Below are positions 51,125-59,742 of a stretch of 64,000 nt of DNA, piece after piece; position 1 is the stretch's first letter, and each line of letters opens with the position of its first letter. A model generated the notes under the pieces. It had not been told where the DNA came from. It saw only the letters and a program-made list of their open reading frames with translations, and did not search any database. The stretch covers positions 620,001 to 684,000 of the forward strand of contig NZ_JAOTIK010000001.1 in the NCBI RefSeq assembly GCF_030116705.1. The letters are read 5' to 3'. The stretch comes from Streptomyces sp. ML-6 (GTDB lineage: Bacteria; Actinomycetota; Actinomycetes; Streptomycetales; Streptomycetaceae). A program made the position numbers and the translations under genes.

Positions 51125-52174
51125 ATGAGCTCAGCCAGGCGTTCGCCGGAAAGCACCGCTGCGGCATCGGGGCCGTACGTGCTCGGCGTGGATTCGGGTG
51201 GTTCGGGGCTGCGGGTGGCGCTGGGCGCGGTCGACGCGTCCGGTCCGGTGGCGACGGCGGTCTGTGCCGGGCCGGTGCGCACCGGCCCCGCCGGGATCGA
51301 CGCGGGCCATCTGCTGGAACAACTGCTGCCCGTCGCCCGCCGGTTGCTGGAGGAGCACGGCGGTGCGGACGACCGCGGGATCGGGGCCGTGGCGGTCGGT
51401 GCCGCCGGCATGGCGACGCTCGGCGGGCAGTTGCGCGCGGAGCTGCCGTCGGCCCTGGAGAAGGCGCTCGGGGTACGGCGGCTGGCCCTCGCCGCCGACG
51501 CGGTGACCGCGTACGCGGGAGCGGTCGGCCAGCGGCCGGGCGCCGTCGTCGCGGGTGGCACGGGCATGATCGCGCTGGGTACGGATCTGCGGAGCTGGCG
51601 CCGGGCCGACGGCTGGGGGCACCTGCTGGGCGACAGCGGCGGCGGTGCCTGGATCGGCCGGGCCGGGCTGGACGCGGCCATGCGCGCCCACGACGGTCGG
51701 CGCGGCGGGTCCGCCGCGCTGCTGGCCCGGCTGGAGGCGGTGTTCGGACCGGCGCCGGAACTGCCGGGGCTGCTCTATCCGCGTACCGACCGGCCTGCCG
51801 TGCTGGCCTCGTTCGCGCCCGAGGTCGCGGCGTGCGCCGGGGACGACCCGGTCGCCGCGGGCATCCTGCGCGAGGCCGCCGGGCACGTCGCGGACGCGGC
51901 CGCGGCGGTGTGCCCCGAGGCCGGGGCCGACGGCGAGCCGTGCGAGGTGGCGCTGACGGGCGGCCTGTTCCGGATGGGCGAGCCGCTGCTGCGGCCGTTG
52001 CGCGCGGAGCTGGCGCACCGGCTTCCGCGGGCACGGGTGGTCCCCGGTTCGGGTGATCCGCTGGCGGGCGCGCTCGTCATCGCCCGGGCACTGGCGACCG
52101 GGGGGCTGCTGCTGCCCCGCCATCCGACGCTGCTCGGCGTGCCTGGTGAGGGGCCCGCGCGAGGAGTCGGATAG
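51125..52174 (+). CDS. BadF/BadG-type ATPase, N-acetylglucosamine kinase-like
   Basis: A 349-residue ASKHA-fold protein: phosphate 1 motif LGVDSGGSGLRVALG, then VGAAGMATLGGQL, GTGMIALGTDLRSWRRADGWGHLLGDSGGGAWIGRAGLDAA, and the adenosine region ALTGGLFRMGEPLL. These blocks are typical of eukaryotic-like N-acetylglucosamine kinases and actinobacterial BcrAD/BadFG ATPases. Amino-sugar phosphorylation is the likeliest activity. ATG at 51125 has GGAG eight bases upstream. It is divergent from ung. Confidence 0.82.
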   Translation: MSSARRSPESTAAASGPYVLGVDSGGSGLRVALGAVDASGPVATAVCAGPVRTGPAGIDAGHLLEQLLPVARRLLEEHGGADDRGIGAVAVGAAGMATLGGQLRAELPSALEKALGVRRLALAADAVTAYAGAVGQRPGAVVAGGTGMIALGTDLRSWRRADGWGHLLGDSGGGAWIGRAGLDAAMRAHDGRRGGSAALLARLEAVFGPAPELPGLLYPRTDRPAVLASFAPEVAACAGDDPVAAGILREAAGHVADAAAAVCPEAGADGEPCEVALTGGLFRMGEPLLRPLRAELAHRLPRARVVPGSGDPLAGALVIARALATGGLLLPRHPTLLGVPGEGPARGVG

Positions 52175-52293
52175 GGGACGACAGAGCGGGACAGTCGACC
52201 GGTACGTCACTCATCGGATAAAAGGGGACAGATGTCGCCCGTCCGGGCCCTCCCCGAACAGAGGCGCACCCAAAACCAGTAGCATGCGGCGCC

Positions 52294-53217
52294 ATGAGCA
52301 CCCCCACTGGGCCCGCTTCCGGCCTGCCTGTACGAATGCCGCGACCTCGCCAGTCCGGACGGCACCGCCGCCCGGAGCCCGTGGTCGCACCCGAGGGCGC
52401 CGCCGCGCTCGTCCTCGCCGTCCCCGGTACCCCCTCCTCGGCCATCCGCGGTCTGGCCGAGGAAGTGATCAGCATCGCCCGTTCCGAGCTGCCCGGTCTC
52501 AACGCCCGGATCGGTTACCTCGACGGCGACGAGGCCGAGTACCCGACGCTCTCCTCCGTGCTCGCCCACTGCGCCGCCGAGCGCGTCGCGCGCTACGAGC
52601 AGGCGCAGGCCGCGGGCCGTGAGGTCGCCGAGCCCGAGGGGCCGTCCGCCGTCGTCGTACCGCTGCTCGCGGGGCCCGACAGCGCCCTGATCCGGCGGAT
52701 ACGGCAGGCGGTGATGGACAGCGGCACGCAGGCCGATCTGACCGACGTGCTGGGCCCGCACCCGCTGCTCGCCGAGGCGCTGCACGTGCGTCTCTCCGAG
52801 GCCGGGCTGGCCCGCGCCGACCGGGCGAGGCTCTTCACGGTGGCCACGGCCGCCGACGGCATCGTGCTGGCCACGGTGGGCGGCGAGGAGGCCGTGCAGG
52901 CCGCCGGGATCACCGGCATGCTGCTGGCCGCCCGGCTGGCGGTGCCCGTGATGGCCGCGGCGCTCGACGTGGAGGGTTCCGTCGCGTCGATCGCCGAGCA
53001 GCTCACCGCGTCCGGCTCGGTGCAGCTCGCGGTGGCGCCGTACCTGGTCGGTCCGGAGGTGGCCGAGGGGCTGCTGGACGCCGCCGCGAAGGAGGCCGGC
53101 TGCGCGACGGCCGAGCCGCTCGGCGCGTACCCGGCGATCGGCAAGCTCGTGCTGTCGATGTACATGACGACGCTCGGGATCACGCCGGTGACGCCGCAGG
53201 GTGCCCAGGCGCACTGA
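52294..53217 (+). CDS. CbiX/sirohydrochlorin chelatase-like protein lacking the usual His
   Basis: The 307-residue protein has two CbiX-like half domains: LVLAVPGTPSSAIRGLAEEVI, VVVPLLAGPDSALIRRIRQAV, VLGPHPLLAEALHVRL and, in the second half, VAPYLVGPEVAEGLL. The first strand-loop in true CbiX/CbiK proteins carries a metal-binding His (HGS motif); here it reads VPGTPS. A second-half His residue in LGPHPLL remains. Chelatase function is therefore doubtful and it may be a degenerate member. The function is unknown. A 40-residue basic, disordered N terminus precedes the domain. Confidence 0.7.
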   Translation: MSTPTGPASGLPVRMPRPRQSGRHRRPEPVVAPEGAAALVLAVPGTPSSAIRGLAEEVISIARSELPGLNARIGYLDGDEAEYPTLSSVLAHCAAERVARYEQAQAAGREVAEPEGPSAVVVPLLAGPDSALIRRIRQAVMDSGTQADLTDVLGPHPLLAEALHVRLSEAGLARADRARLFTVATAADGIVLATVGGEEAVQAAGITGMLLAARLAVPVMAAALDVEGSVASIAEQLTASGSVQLAVAPYLVGPEVAEGLLDAAAKEAGCATAEPLGAYPAIGKLVLSMYMTTLGITPVTPQGAQAH

Positions 53218-53251
53218 CCCGGTGCCGGGTTCCCGGCATCCCAGCCGTCCG

Positions 53252-53295
53252 CGATCGCCGGACGGGACCGGAGGACCGGTCCCGTCCGGCGATCG
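53252..53295. terminator. 20 bp stem-loop between convergent genes
   Basis: Perfect 20 bp arms (53252-53271 and 53276-53295) with a 4-base AGGA loop, between the CbiX-like gene and the lactonase gene. Confidence 0.8.
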
Positions 53296-53317
53296 TGTCG
53301 TGTGCGGGGTGCGGTGG

Positions 53318-54388
53318 TCAGCCGAAGATCACGCAGGAGGCGGCGGGGACGTCCAGTGAGCCGACGCGCTCCGGGACGCCGGTCGCCGGGTCGATGTCGA
53401 ACCAGGTGACGTTCCCGGACCGCTCGTTGGCCGCGTACAGCCGTCGCCCGGTGGGGTCGAGCGCGAGGTCGCGCGGCCAGTGCCCGCCGCAGTCCACGGT
53501 CGTGACCGGGGTGAGCCGTTCGCCGGTGCCGTCGAGGGCGAGGACGGAGATGCTGTCGTGTCCCCGGTTGGCGGTCCAGAGGAACCGTCCGTCGTGCGAG
53601 ACGACCACCTCGGACGGGTACGTCACCATGTCGTCGTCCGCCGACGCCCCGTCCGGCAGCACGGGCGTCTCCCCGACCGGCTCCAGGACTCCGGCGGCGG
53701 CGTTCCACCGGCACGTGGTGACGGTGGTTTCCAGTTCGTTCAGGACGTAGGCGTGGCCGCCGGCGGGGTGGAAGGCCAGGTGGCGCGGGCCGGTGCCCGG
53801 CCGCAGGGGCGTCTCGCCGTGCGGCCGCAGCGCCCCGGTGGCCGGGTCGAGCGCGCAGATCCGTACGGAGTCGGTCCCCAGGTCCACGGCCAGCACCCAG
53901 TTCCCCGACGGGTCCGGCAGCACCTGGTGGGCGTGCGGGGACCGCTGGCGGTCGGGGTTCGGGCCGCTGCCCACGTGCCGGAGCACGGACGCGGCCGGGC
54001 CGAGCGAGCCGTCCGCCCGGACGGGCAGGGCGGTGACGCTGCCGGAGGTGTAGTTGGCGGTGAGCAGGTGGCCGCCCGCGAGCGCCAGATGGGTCGGGCC
54101 GCCGCCGTCCACCGGCCGGGTTCCGTCGATCGGCCGCGGTACGTCGCCGGTGACGTCCAGCGCGGCAGCCGCGCCGTCCTCGGTCTCACTGACCGCGTAG
54201 AGCACGCCCCCGTCCGGCCCCGGGCCCCGGCCGAAGGCGAGGTACGAGGGGTCGGGCACCGCGTCCGTGGTGCCGAGGGCGGTCAGCGCCCCGGACTCCC
54301 CGTCCACGGCGGCGGCGGTGATTCCCGGTCCGCCCGCCGAGGTGAACGAGCCGATGAAGGCCCGTGTCGCACCGCTGTCGTTGCCCAT
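53318..54388 (-). CDS. Lactonase family protein (seven-bladed beta-propeller)
   Basis: A 356-residue protein of the YbhE/6-phosphogluconolactonase propeller family: AFIGSFTSAGGPGITAAAVD, YAVSETEDGAAAAL, GGPTHLALAGGHLLTANYTSGSVTALPV, SPHAHQVLPDPSGNWVLAVDLGTDSV, GPRHLAFHPAGGHAYVLNELE and YPSEVVVSHDGRFLWTANRG. It probably hydrolyses a lactone such as 6-phosphogluconolactone in the cytosol. ATG at 54388 has GAGAGGGG eight bases upstream. Confidence 0.88.
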   Translation of the reverse strand: MGNDSGATRAFIGSFTSAGGPGITAAAVDGESGALTALGTTDAVPDPSYLAFGRGPGPDGGVLYAVSETEDGAAAALDVTGDVPRPIDGTRPVDGGGPTHLALAGGHLLTANYTSGSVTALPVRADGSLGPAASVLRHVGSGPNPDRQRSPHAHQVLPDPSGNWVLAVDLGTDSVRICALDPATGALRPHGETPLRPGTGPRHLAFHPAGGHAYVLNELETTVTTCRWNAAAGVLEPVGETPVLPDGASADDDMVTYPSEVVVSHDGRFLWTANRGHDSISVLALDGTGERLTPVTTVDCGGHWPRDLALDPTGRRLYAANERSGNVTWFDIDPATGVPERVGSLDVPAASCVIFG

Positions 54389-54514
54389 CGCACTGCCCCT
54401 CTCAGCCGACTGATCACGGCCGCGGGTACCGCCGTGATCTTCCGGGGCGACGGTAGCAGTGACCGCCCTGGTACGGACCAGCGCCTCGGTCATCGGCCGG
54501 TGCGGCGGGACGTC

Positions 54515-56023
54515 TCACGCTCCGACCAGCGGCGCCCGGGGGTGGGAGCGCAGCGGTGCGGCGAGTTCAGCGAGGGCCCGTTCCAGGCCGTGCAGATGGG
54601 CGAGCGCGGGGCCGGCCGCGGCCGGGTGCGGCGGGAGGCTCGACGCGGGGTCCGTCCCGTGCGGCGGCTTCGGGGTCGTCAGGGCCTCCACGGACGCCTC
54701 CACGCGCCAGCAGGCGGCGGCGAGCCGGGCGTCATGGCTGGCTTCCGGGTCGGCGGCGACGGAGGCCAGGCCGCGCACCTCGCGGGCGCAGTCGTCCAGC
54801 AGCGCGAGCACCTGCCCGGCACGGACCCGGCGGGCCCGCAGCGGACTCAGCGGGTGGACCAGCGGGGCCAGGGACAGCCGTACCCGGCCCAGGAGCGCCT
54901 CCAGCTCGGCGATCCGGGGCGCCGGATCCGCGGTGGGCGATCCCGAGAGCCGGGCGGCGGCCTCCGCGGTGCAGGCGTGCACGCAGCGCAGGGCCCGCTG
55001 GATCCAGGCGTCGGTCGTGGCGTGCGTGGTGACGGGCAGGACGAGGAGCACCGCGAGCATCGCGCCGAGCGCGCCCACCCCGGTCTCCGCCAGCCGCAGC
55101 GCGAGCAGCGCCGGGTCCAGTACGCCGAGGAGTCCGTAGAGCGCGCCGGCCATCACCGTGACCGAGAGGACCATCCAGGTGTAGGAGACCGCGGCGGTGT
55201 AGAAGATGCCGAAGACCCCGGCGGCGACGAGGACCGCGGTGGGCACGGGCGCCCCGTGCAGGGGGACGACGAGGACCAGACCGATGGGGATGCCGATCAG
55301 CGTTCCCAGGATCCGGCGGAAGCCGCGCACCAGCGTCTCGCCGCGCGATGCGGTGTTCACGAACACCCACCAGGTGGCGCCCACGGCCCAGTACCACCGC
55401 TCCTCGGAGAGGAGCAGTCCCGCCATGAGGGCGAGGGCGCCGCCGACGGTCGCCTGGACCGCCTGGCGGGTGGTCGCCCTGGCCAGCCCCCGGCCGGTCA
55501 CCGGGGCGAGCGCGACGGCGGGCGGCTGCCGCCGTTCGTAGCACCACAGTCCGAAGCGGACGGTCGACGAGACGAGCAGCGAGAGGACGATCGCGGTGTA
55601 CAGCTCGGGCAGTTGTCCCGGCAGGGTGTGGAGGAACTGCGCGGTGAAGAAGGCCATGAACGCGAACACGCCGAGCGAGTGGCCGCGCGGCCCCCAGCGC
55701 CGGGCGTACACGCCCGCGCCCACGATCGCGAGGAAGGCCGCGTCGCGGGCCACCGGGTGGTCGTGCAGTCCCGCGGCGAGGGCGAGCACGGGGAAACCGA
55801 CGACGGGCAGCAGGGCCGTGGTGACCGCCTGGCCCCGCACGGTGGTGTCCAGCACCGTGAACAGGGCCAGCAGCGCGGCGAGCCCGCCGGTGATGGCCGC
55901 GACGAGCGAATGGCCGGCCAGGCCGCACAGCGCGACGGCCCCTCCGATGCCGAGGACGGCCCGGAGGGCGCCGCGCAGCCGCGCCCGGCCCGGGTCCGGT
56001 GAAACGAACATCCTCTTCAGCAC
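54515..56023 (-). CDS. FUSC family membrane protein
   Basis: A 502-residue protein with two blocks of hydrophobic helices (about 15-160 and 190-345) and a long cytoplasmic C-terminal helical region. RWYWAVGATWWVFVNTASRGETLVRGFRRILGTLIG is the FUSC/YccS-type core that repeats in the family. Family members (fusaric acid resistance, AaeB, YccS) are suspected efflux proteins. GTG at 56023 has GGGAG six bases upstream and is better than the ATG at 56011 or 56065. It stands alone. Confidence 0.85.
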   Translation of the reverse strand: MLKRMFVSPDPGRARLRGALRAVLGIGGAVALCGLAGHSLVAAITGGLAALLALFTVLDTTVRGQAVTTALLPVVGFPVLALAAGLHDHPVARDAAFLAIVGAGVYARRWGPRGHSLGVFAFMAFFTAQFLHTLPGQLPELYTAIVLSLLVSSTVRFGLWCYERRQPPAVALAPVTGRGLARATTRQAVQATVGGALALMAGLLLSEERWYWAVGATWWVFVNTASRGETLVRGFRRILGTLIGIPIGLVLVVPLHGAPVPTAVLVAAGVFGIFYTAAVSYTWMVLSVTVMAGALYGLLGVLDPALLALRLAETGVGALGAMLAVLLVLPVTTHATTDAWIQRALRCVHACTAEAAARLSGSPTADPAPRIAELEALLGRVRLSLAPLVHPLSPLRARRVRAGQVLALLDDCAREVRGLASVAADPEASHDARLAAACWRVEASVEALTTPKPPHGTDPASSLPPHPAAAGPALAHLHGLERALAELAAPLRSHPRAPLVGA

Positions 56024-56230
56024 CGCATGCTCCCGCTTCAGCGCACCGGTTCCGTGCACCGGCATGAAAAAGGCGCCGCGGAGATCCGCAGCGCCATCGA
56101 CGGGTACATCACAGCATCTTTCCGAACCATGGCTCAACTCGGTACGAAAGTGATGGGCCATTGGCCCAGTGAACCGGTCTTCCGGTGCACCACGGCTAAG
56201 CCAACGGACCGGCGGCGCACCGCGTCCGGG

Positions 56231-56268
56231 CCGTCCCGTCGCCCTGCGGACCGGCGGCGACGGGACGG
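56231..56268. terminator. Stem-loop after the glycosyltransferase gene
   Basis: CCGTCCCGTCGCC (56231-56243) and GGCGACGGGACGG (56256-56268) form a perfect 13 bp stem with a 12-base loop, 26 bp past the stop of the minus-strand glycosyltransferase. Confidence 0.7.
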
Positions 56269-56294
56269 CGCTCCCGCAGCGGGGGCCGTGCCTG

Positions 56295-57437
56295 TCAGCG
56301 CGCCTGCGTCCGTTCCTCGACGGGGGCCAGGAGGTGGGTCAGGTGGCGGGCCGAGGCCTCCCAGGACCAGGTCTCCTCGACCCAGGCACGGCCGGCGGCG
56401 CCCATCGCGGCCCGGTCGGGGTCGAGGAGCATTCCGGTCAGCGCCTCGGCGACGGCCGTGTGGTCGGTGCCGTCCACGACCCGGCCGGTCCTGCCGTCGA
56501 GCACGGTGTCCGGGGCGCCGCCCGAGTCGCCGACGACCACCGGCAGCCCGCTCGCCGCCGCCTCCAGGAACACGATCCCGAGCCCTTCGGCCTCCAGTCC
56601 GGCCCTGCGGGTGCGGCACGGCATCGCGAAGACGTCCGCCGCGGCGTAGTAGGAGGGTGTGTCGGTGTGCGACACGCCGCCCACGAAGCGGACGGCTCCC
56701 CCGCCGTGGCGGTCGGCCAGTCTGCGCAGCCGGGCCTCGTCGGGGCCCTGGCCGACCACCACCAGCACCGCGTCGGGCACCTTGCTCCGGATCAGCGGCA
56801 GGGCCCGGATCAGTGTGTCCTGCCCCTTGCGGGGGACGAGCCTGGCGACGCACAGGATGATGCTCGCCCCGTCCGGGGCGAGCCCGGCCCGCAGGTCCGC
56901 CGCGGCGCCGGCGGGCGGCCGGTACACCTCGGCGTCGACACCGGGCACCAGCCGGCTCATCCGCACTCCCGGGCCGAGGGCGGGCTCGATCCGGTCGCGC
57001 GTGTACTGCCCCAGGTAGGTGACGACGTCGACGCCGCGGCCCATCCGGCGGATGAGCCCGCGCGCGCCGGGGGTCCTGGCCCACCAGATCTCGTGGCCGT
57101 GCGTGGTGGCCACGATGCGCCGCACGCCGCTGCGGCGCAGGGCCGGTGCCATCAGGGCCAGGGGGGCGGCGGCCCCGAACCAGACCCGGTCGCAGCCGTG
57201 GCTCCGGGCTATCTCGACGGCCCTGCGGGTCGCCCGGCGGGTCGGCAGCAGCATGCGGCTGCGGTCCCGTACGACGGGGAACGGGAGCTGCGCGTCGTAG
57301 GCGGTGTCGCCGGGCTCGTGCGAGGTGTAGACGACCACGTCGTCGTCGGGCACGCGGGTGGCCATCGCGTGGACGAAGGTCTCGATGCCCCCCTGGCGGG
57401 GCGGGAAGTCGTTGGTGATGACGAGGGTGGAGCCCAT
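56295..57437 (-). CDS. Glycosyltransferase family 4 (PimB'-like mannosyltransferase)
   Basis: A 380-residue GT-B enzyme: VITNDFPPRQGGIETFVHAMA at the N terminus, ATTHGHEIWWARTPG, a C-terminal domain with ILCVARLVPRKGQDTLIRALPL, VVVGQGPDEARLRRL and the E-x7-E motif in EAEGLGIVFLEAAASGLPVV. From memory this pattern matches actinobacterial PimB', the GDP-mannose-dependent phosphatidylinositol monomannoside mannosyltransferase, although GT4 specificity cannot be fixed by eye. ATG at 57437. Its promoter region contains a repeat (57584-57641). Confidence 0.85.
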   Translation of the reverse strand: MGSTLVITNDFPPRQGGIETFVHAMATRVPDDDVVVYTSHEPGDTAYDAQLPFPVVRDRSRMLLPTRRATRRAVEIARSHGCDRVWFGAAAPLALMAPALRRSGVRRIVATTHGHEIWWARTPGARGLIRRMGRGVDVVTYLGQYTRDRIEPALGPGVRMSRLVPGVDAEVYRPPAGAAADLRAGLAPDGASIILCVARLVPRKGQDTLIRALPLIRSKVPDAVLVVVGQGPDEARLRRLADRHGGGAVRFVGGVSHTDTPSYYAAADVFAMPCRTRRAGLEAEGLGIVFLEAAASGLPVVVGDSGGAPDTVLDGRTGRVVDGTDHTAVAEALTGMLLDPDRAAMGAAGRAWVEETWSWEASARHLTHLLAPVEERTQAR

Positions 57438-57583
57438 GGGTGTGTCGGTTCCTTCGGCTGGACGGGATCGGTCGGTCCGCGGGGAGGCGGGGGGCGGATG
57501 CGGTGTCGCACCGTGGCGACGCTGTTGCGCACCGTGATGACGGGTGGCCGGGCGCGGTCCGCACGGCACGGTTCGGTGCCGCA

Positions 57584-57641
57584 CGGCCGTTTCCGGGCAG
57601 GCGGATGTCTCCGGACGGGCGGCCGTTTCCGGGCAGGCGGA
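57584..57641. repeat. 22 bp direct repeat in the spacer upstream of the glycosyltransferase
   Basis: Identical 22 bp copies at 57584-57605 and 57620-57641 (period 36), containing GTTTCCGGGCAGG. Between them a degenerate third piece (GTCTCCGGACGGGCGG) is visible. The 262 bp spacer has no gene. Confidence 0.75.
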
Positions 57642-57699
57642 AGCGGACGGTGCGGGTGGGTGGTAGGGGTGGTGGTGTGGGGCGGGTGGCGGCGCCGGA

Positions 57700-58371
57700 T
57701 CAGTAACCGGTCGGGCGCACCAGTCCCGTCTCGTAGGCGTGGACCGCGGCCTGGGTCCGGTCGCGCAGCCCCAACTTGAGCAGTATCCGGCCCACATGGG
57801 TCTTCACGGTCTGCTCGGCGACCACCAGGCGTACGGCGATCTCGGTGTTGGACAGGCCCTGTGCGATCAGGGAGAGGACCTCGGTCTCGCGTTCCGTCAG
57901 GTCGCCCGTCCGGCCCTTCGCCGGGGGGCGTGGCGCGGCGCTCACCCGGGCGAACTCGGCGATCAGCCGCTTGGTGATGTTCGGGGCGAGCAGGGCCTCC
58001 CCGGCCGCCACCACCCGTACCGCGTGGGCGAGTTCGTCGGCCGATGCGTCCTTCAGGAGGAAGCCGGACGCGCCCGCGCGCAGCGCCTCGTAGACGTACT
58101 CGTCGAGGTCGAAGGTGGTGAGGACGAGGACCTTGACCGTGGCGCCGTCGCGTCCGGTGATGGTGCGGGTCGCCTCGATCCCGCCGAGCCGGGGCATGCG
58201 GACGTCCATCAGGACCACGTCCGGGTCGAGTTCGGCCACCTTCTCGACGGCGTCGACGCCGTCCACCGCCTGGCCGACGACCTCGATGCCGGGTTCCGCG
58301 TTGAGCAGCACCGTGAAACCCTGCCGGACCATCATCTGGTCGTCGGCGATCAGAACGCGAATGGCCGTCAT
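57700..58371 (-). CDS. NarL/FixJ-type response regulator
   Basis: A 223-residue regulator: receiver with IADDQMMVRQGF, phospho-acceptor D56 in VLMDVRMPRLGG, VLTTFDLDEYVYEAL and GFLLKDASADEL; then a LuxR domain LTERETEVLSLIAQGLSNTE and VKTHVGRILLKLGLRDRTQA. ATG at 58371 overlaps the kinase stop by 4 bp. It is the last gene of the operon hydrolase-acyltransferase-kinase-regulator. Similar in build to the regulator at 8604-9269, suggesting related systems. Confidence 0.93.
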   Translation of the reverse strand: MTAIRVLIADDQMMVRQGFTVLLNAEPGIEVVGQAVDGVDAVEKVAELDPDVVLMDVRMPRLGGIEATRTITGRDGATVKVLVLTTFDLDEYVYEALRAGASGFLLKDASADELAHAVRVVAAGEALLAPNITKRLIAEFARVSAAPRPPAKGRTGDLTERETEVLSLIAQGLSNTEIAVRLVVAEQTVKTHVGRILLKLGLRDRTQAAVHAYETGLVRPTGY

Positions 58372-59741
58372 CGGTTGTCCTCGGCAGGGTCGGCGGGGGC
58401 GGTGTGCCCCGCTGGGGGCTGTGCGGGCAGTATCGCAGCGACTTCGTAACCGCCCTCGGGGGTGGGTCCGGTGACGATCTCGCCGCCCAGCATCGCGGCG
58501 CGCTCGCGCATGCCGAGCAGGCCGTGGCCCGCGCCCGGCGAGGGCGGCACCGCCCGGTCGGGGGCGGTGTTGGTGACCCGGACGGTGACCTCGGACGCAC
58601 CGTGGCCGATCTCCACCCGTACCCGGGCGCCCGGGGCGTGCCGCATCGCGTTGCTGAGTGCCTCCTGCACGATGCGGAAGGCGGACAGTTCGACACCCGG
58701 GGACAGCGGGCGCGGCTCCCCGGTGGTCTCGGCGGTGACCGTGACGCCGGCACCCCGCGCGTTGCCGATGAGTTCGTCCAGCCGGTCGAGGGTGGGTTGC
58801 GGGGCGTGCCGGGCGGCCTGCGGGAGGGGGTCCTCGGAGCCCAGGACGCGGCGCAGTTCGGTGAGGGCGTCGACCGCGTTGCGGCGGATGCCCTCGACGT
58901 TCTCTCGCAACTCGTCGGACGGGTTGTCGACCAGGTGCGGGACGACCTGCGCCTGGATGGAGATGACCGACATGTGGTGGGCGACCACGTCGTGCAGTTC
59001 CCGGGCGATGCGGTTGCGTTCCTCCAGCAGGGTGCGCCGGGCGCGTTCCTCGGCGGTGAGTTCCTCCTGCACGACGAGTCGGGTGCGGGCCACGGCCAGG
59101 CCGTGCAGGGCGGCGCCCATCACCGCGGCGACCAGGAGGACTGCGGCGGCGAAAGCGGTGCCGGGGCCGGTGCTCCAGGGGACGGCCGAGGCGCAGGCGG
59201 ATCCCACCAGCACGGTGATCGTCAGCGCCTCGGCGGTGATCCGGGGGCGTACCCGCAGGGCGAGCAGGAACAGCACACCGGCCTGCACCGCGATGTGGGC
59301 CGCGTTCCAGGGGAACGCCACATGGTCGGGAACAGTGATCCCGGCGCTTCCCTCCCGGAGGAACAGCATCTGGCCGGAGCCGGCTTTCGTGGCGAACGGG
59401 GTGACGACCACCATGACGAGCAGCGACGTCCACCAGGCCGGGACCGGGCGGTACAGGGTGACGACGAACGCCGCCGACTGGATCCCGGCGAACAGGAGGC
59501 CGAGCAGGAGGCCCGTCCCGAGTTCGAAGGTGTACTGGTTGGTGTTGGCGACGAGCAGGAACACCGCGAGCAGCACCAGCGGCACCATGATCACCGGTCG
59601 CCATTCCAGCCAACGCGGCTGCCCGTGACGCCCGTTCGGGTCGGTTGCCGATGTCATGAGGTCCTTGTGCAGGGTGCGGGGCAGCTCCCGCAGCACCCGC
59701 GCCGACCGCTTCGTCATGTCTCCCCGTTTCACAGGTGGCAC
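58368..59741 (-). CDS. Sensor histidine kinase (HisKA_3/DesK type)
   Basis: About 457 residues with six hydrophobic helices at about 50-220, lacking a large extracellular sensor domain. Phospho-acceptor helix RIARELHDVVAHHMSVISIQ and HATPase with FRIVQEALSNAMRHAPG and GHGLLGMRERAAMLGG. GTG at 59741 has GAGGTG six bases upstream and begins one base after the acyltransferase stop. ATG at 59717 is an in-frame alternative with a poorly spaced GGGGAG. Coupled to the response regulator. Confidence 0.92.
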   Translation of the reverse strand: MPPVKRGDMTKRSARVLRELPRTLHKDLMTSATDPNGRHGQPRWLEWRPVIMVPLVLLAVFLLVANTNQYTFELGTGLLLGLLFAGIQSAAFVVTLYRPVPAWWTSLLVMVVVTPFATKAGSGQMLFLREGSAGITVPDHVAFPWNAAHIAVQAGVLFLLALRVRPRITAEALTITVLVGSACASAVPWSTGPGTAFAAAVLLVAAVMGAALHGLAVARTRLVVQEELTAEERARRTLLEERNRIARELHDVVAHHMSVISIQAQVVPHLVDNPSDELRENVEGIRRNAVDALTELRRVLGSEDPLPQAARHAPQPTLDRLDELIGNARGAGVTVTAETTGEPRPLSPGVELSAFRIVQEALSNAMRHAPGARVRVEIGHGASEVTVRVTNTAPDRAVPPSPGAGHGLLGMRERAAMLGGEIVTGPTPEGGYEVAAILPAQPPAGHTAPADPAEDNR

Positions 59742-59742
59742 C

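Noticed and set aside
53480..56002. Plus-strand 840-codon open frame
   Set aside because: Antisense to the lactonase and FUSC genes, both well supported. No start site and low-complexity composition.
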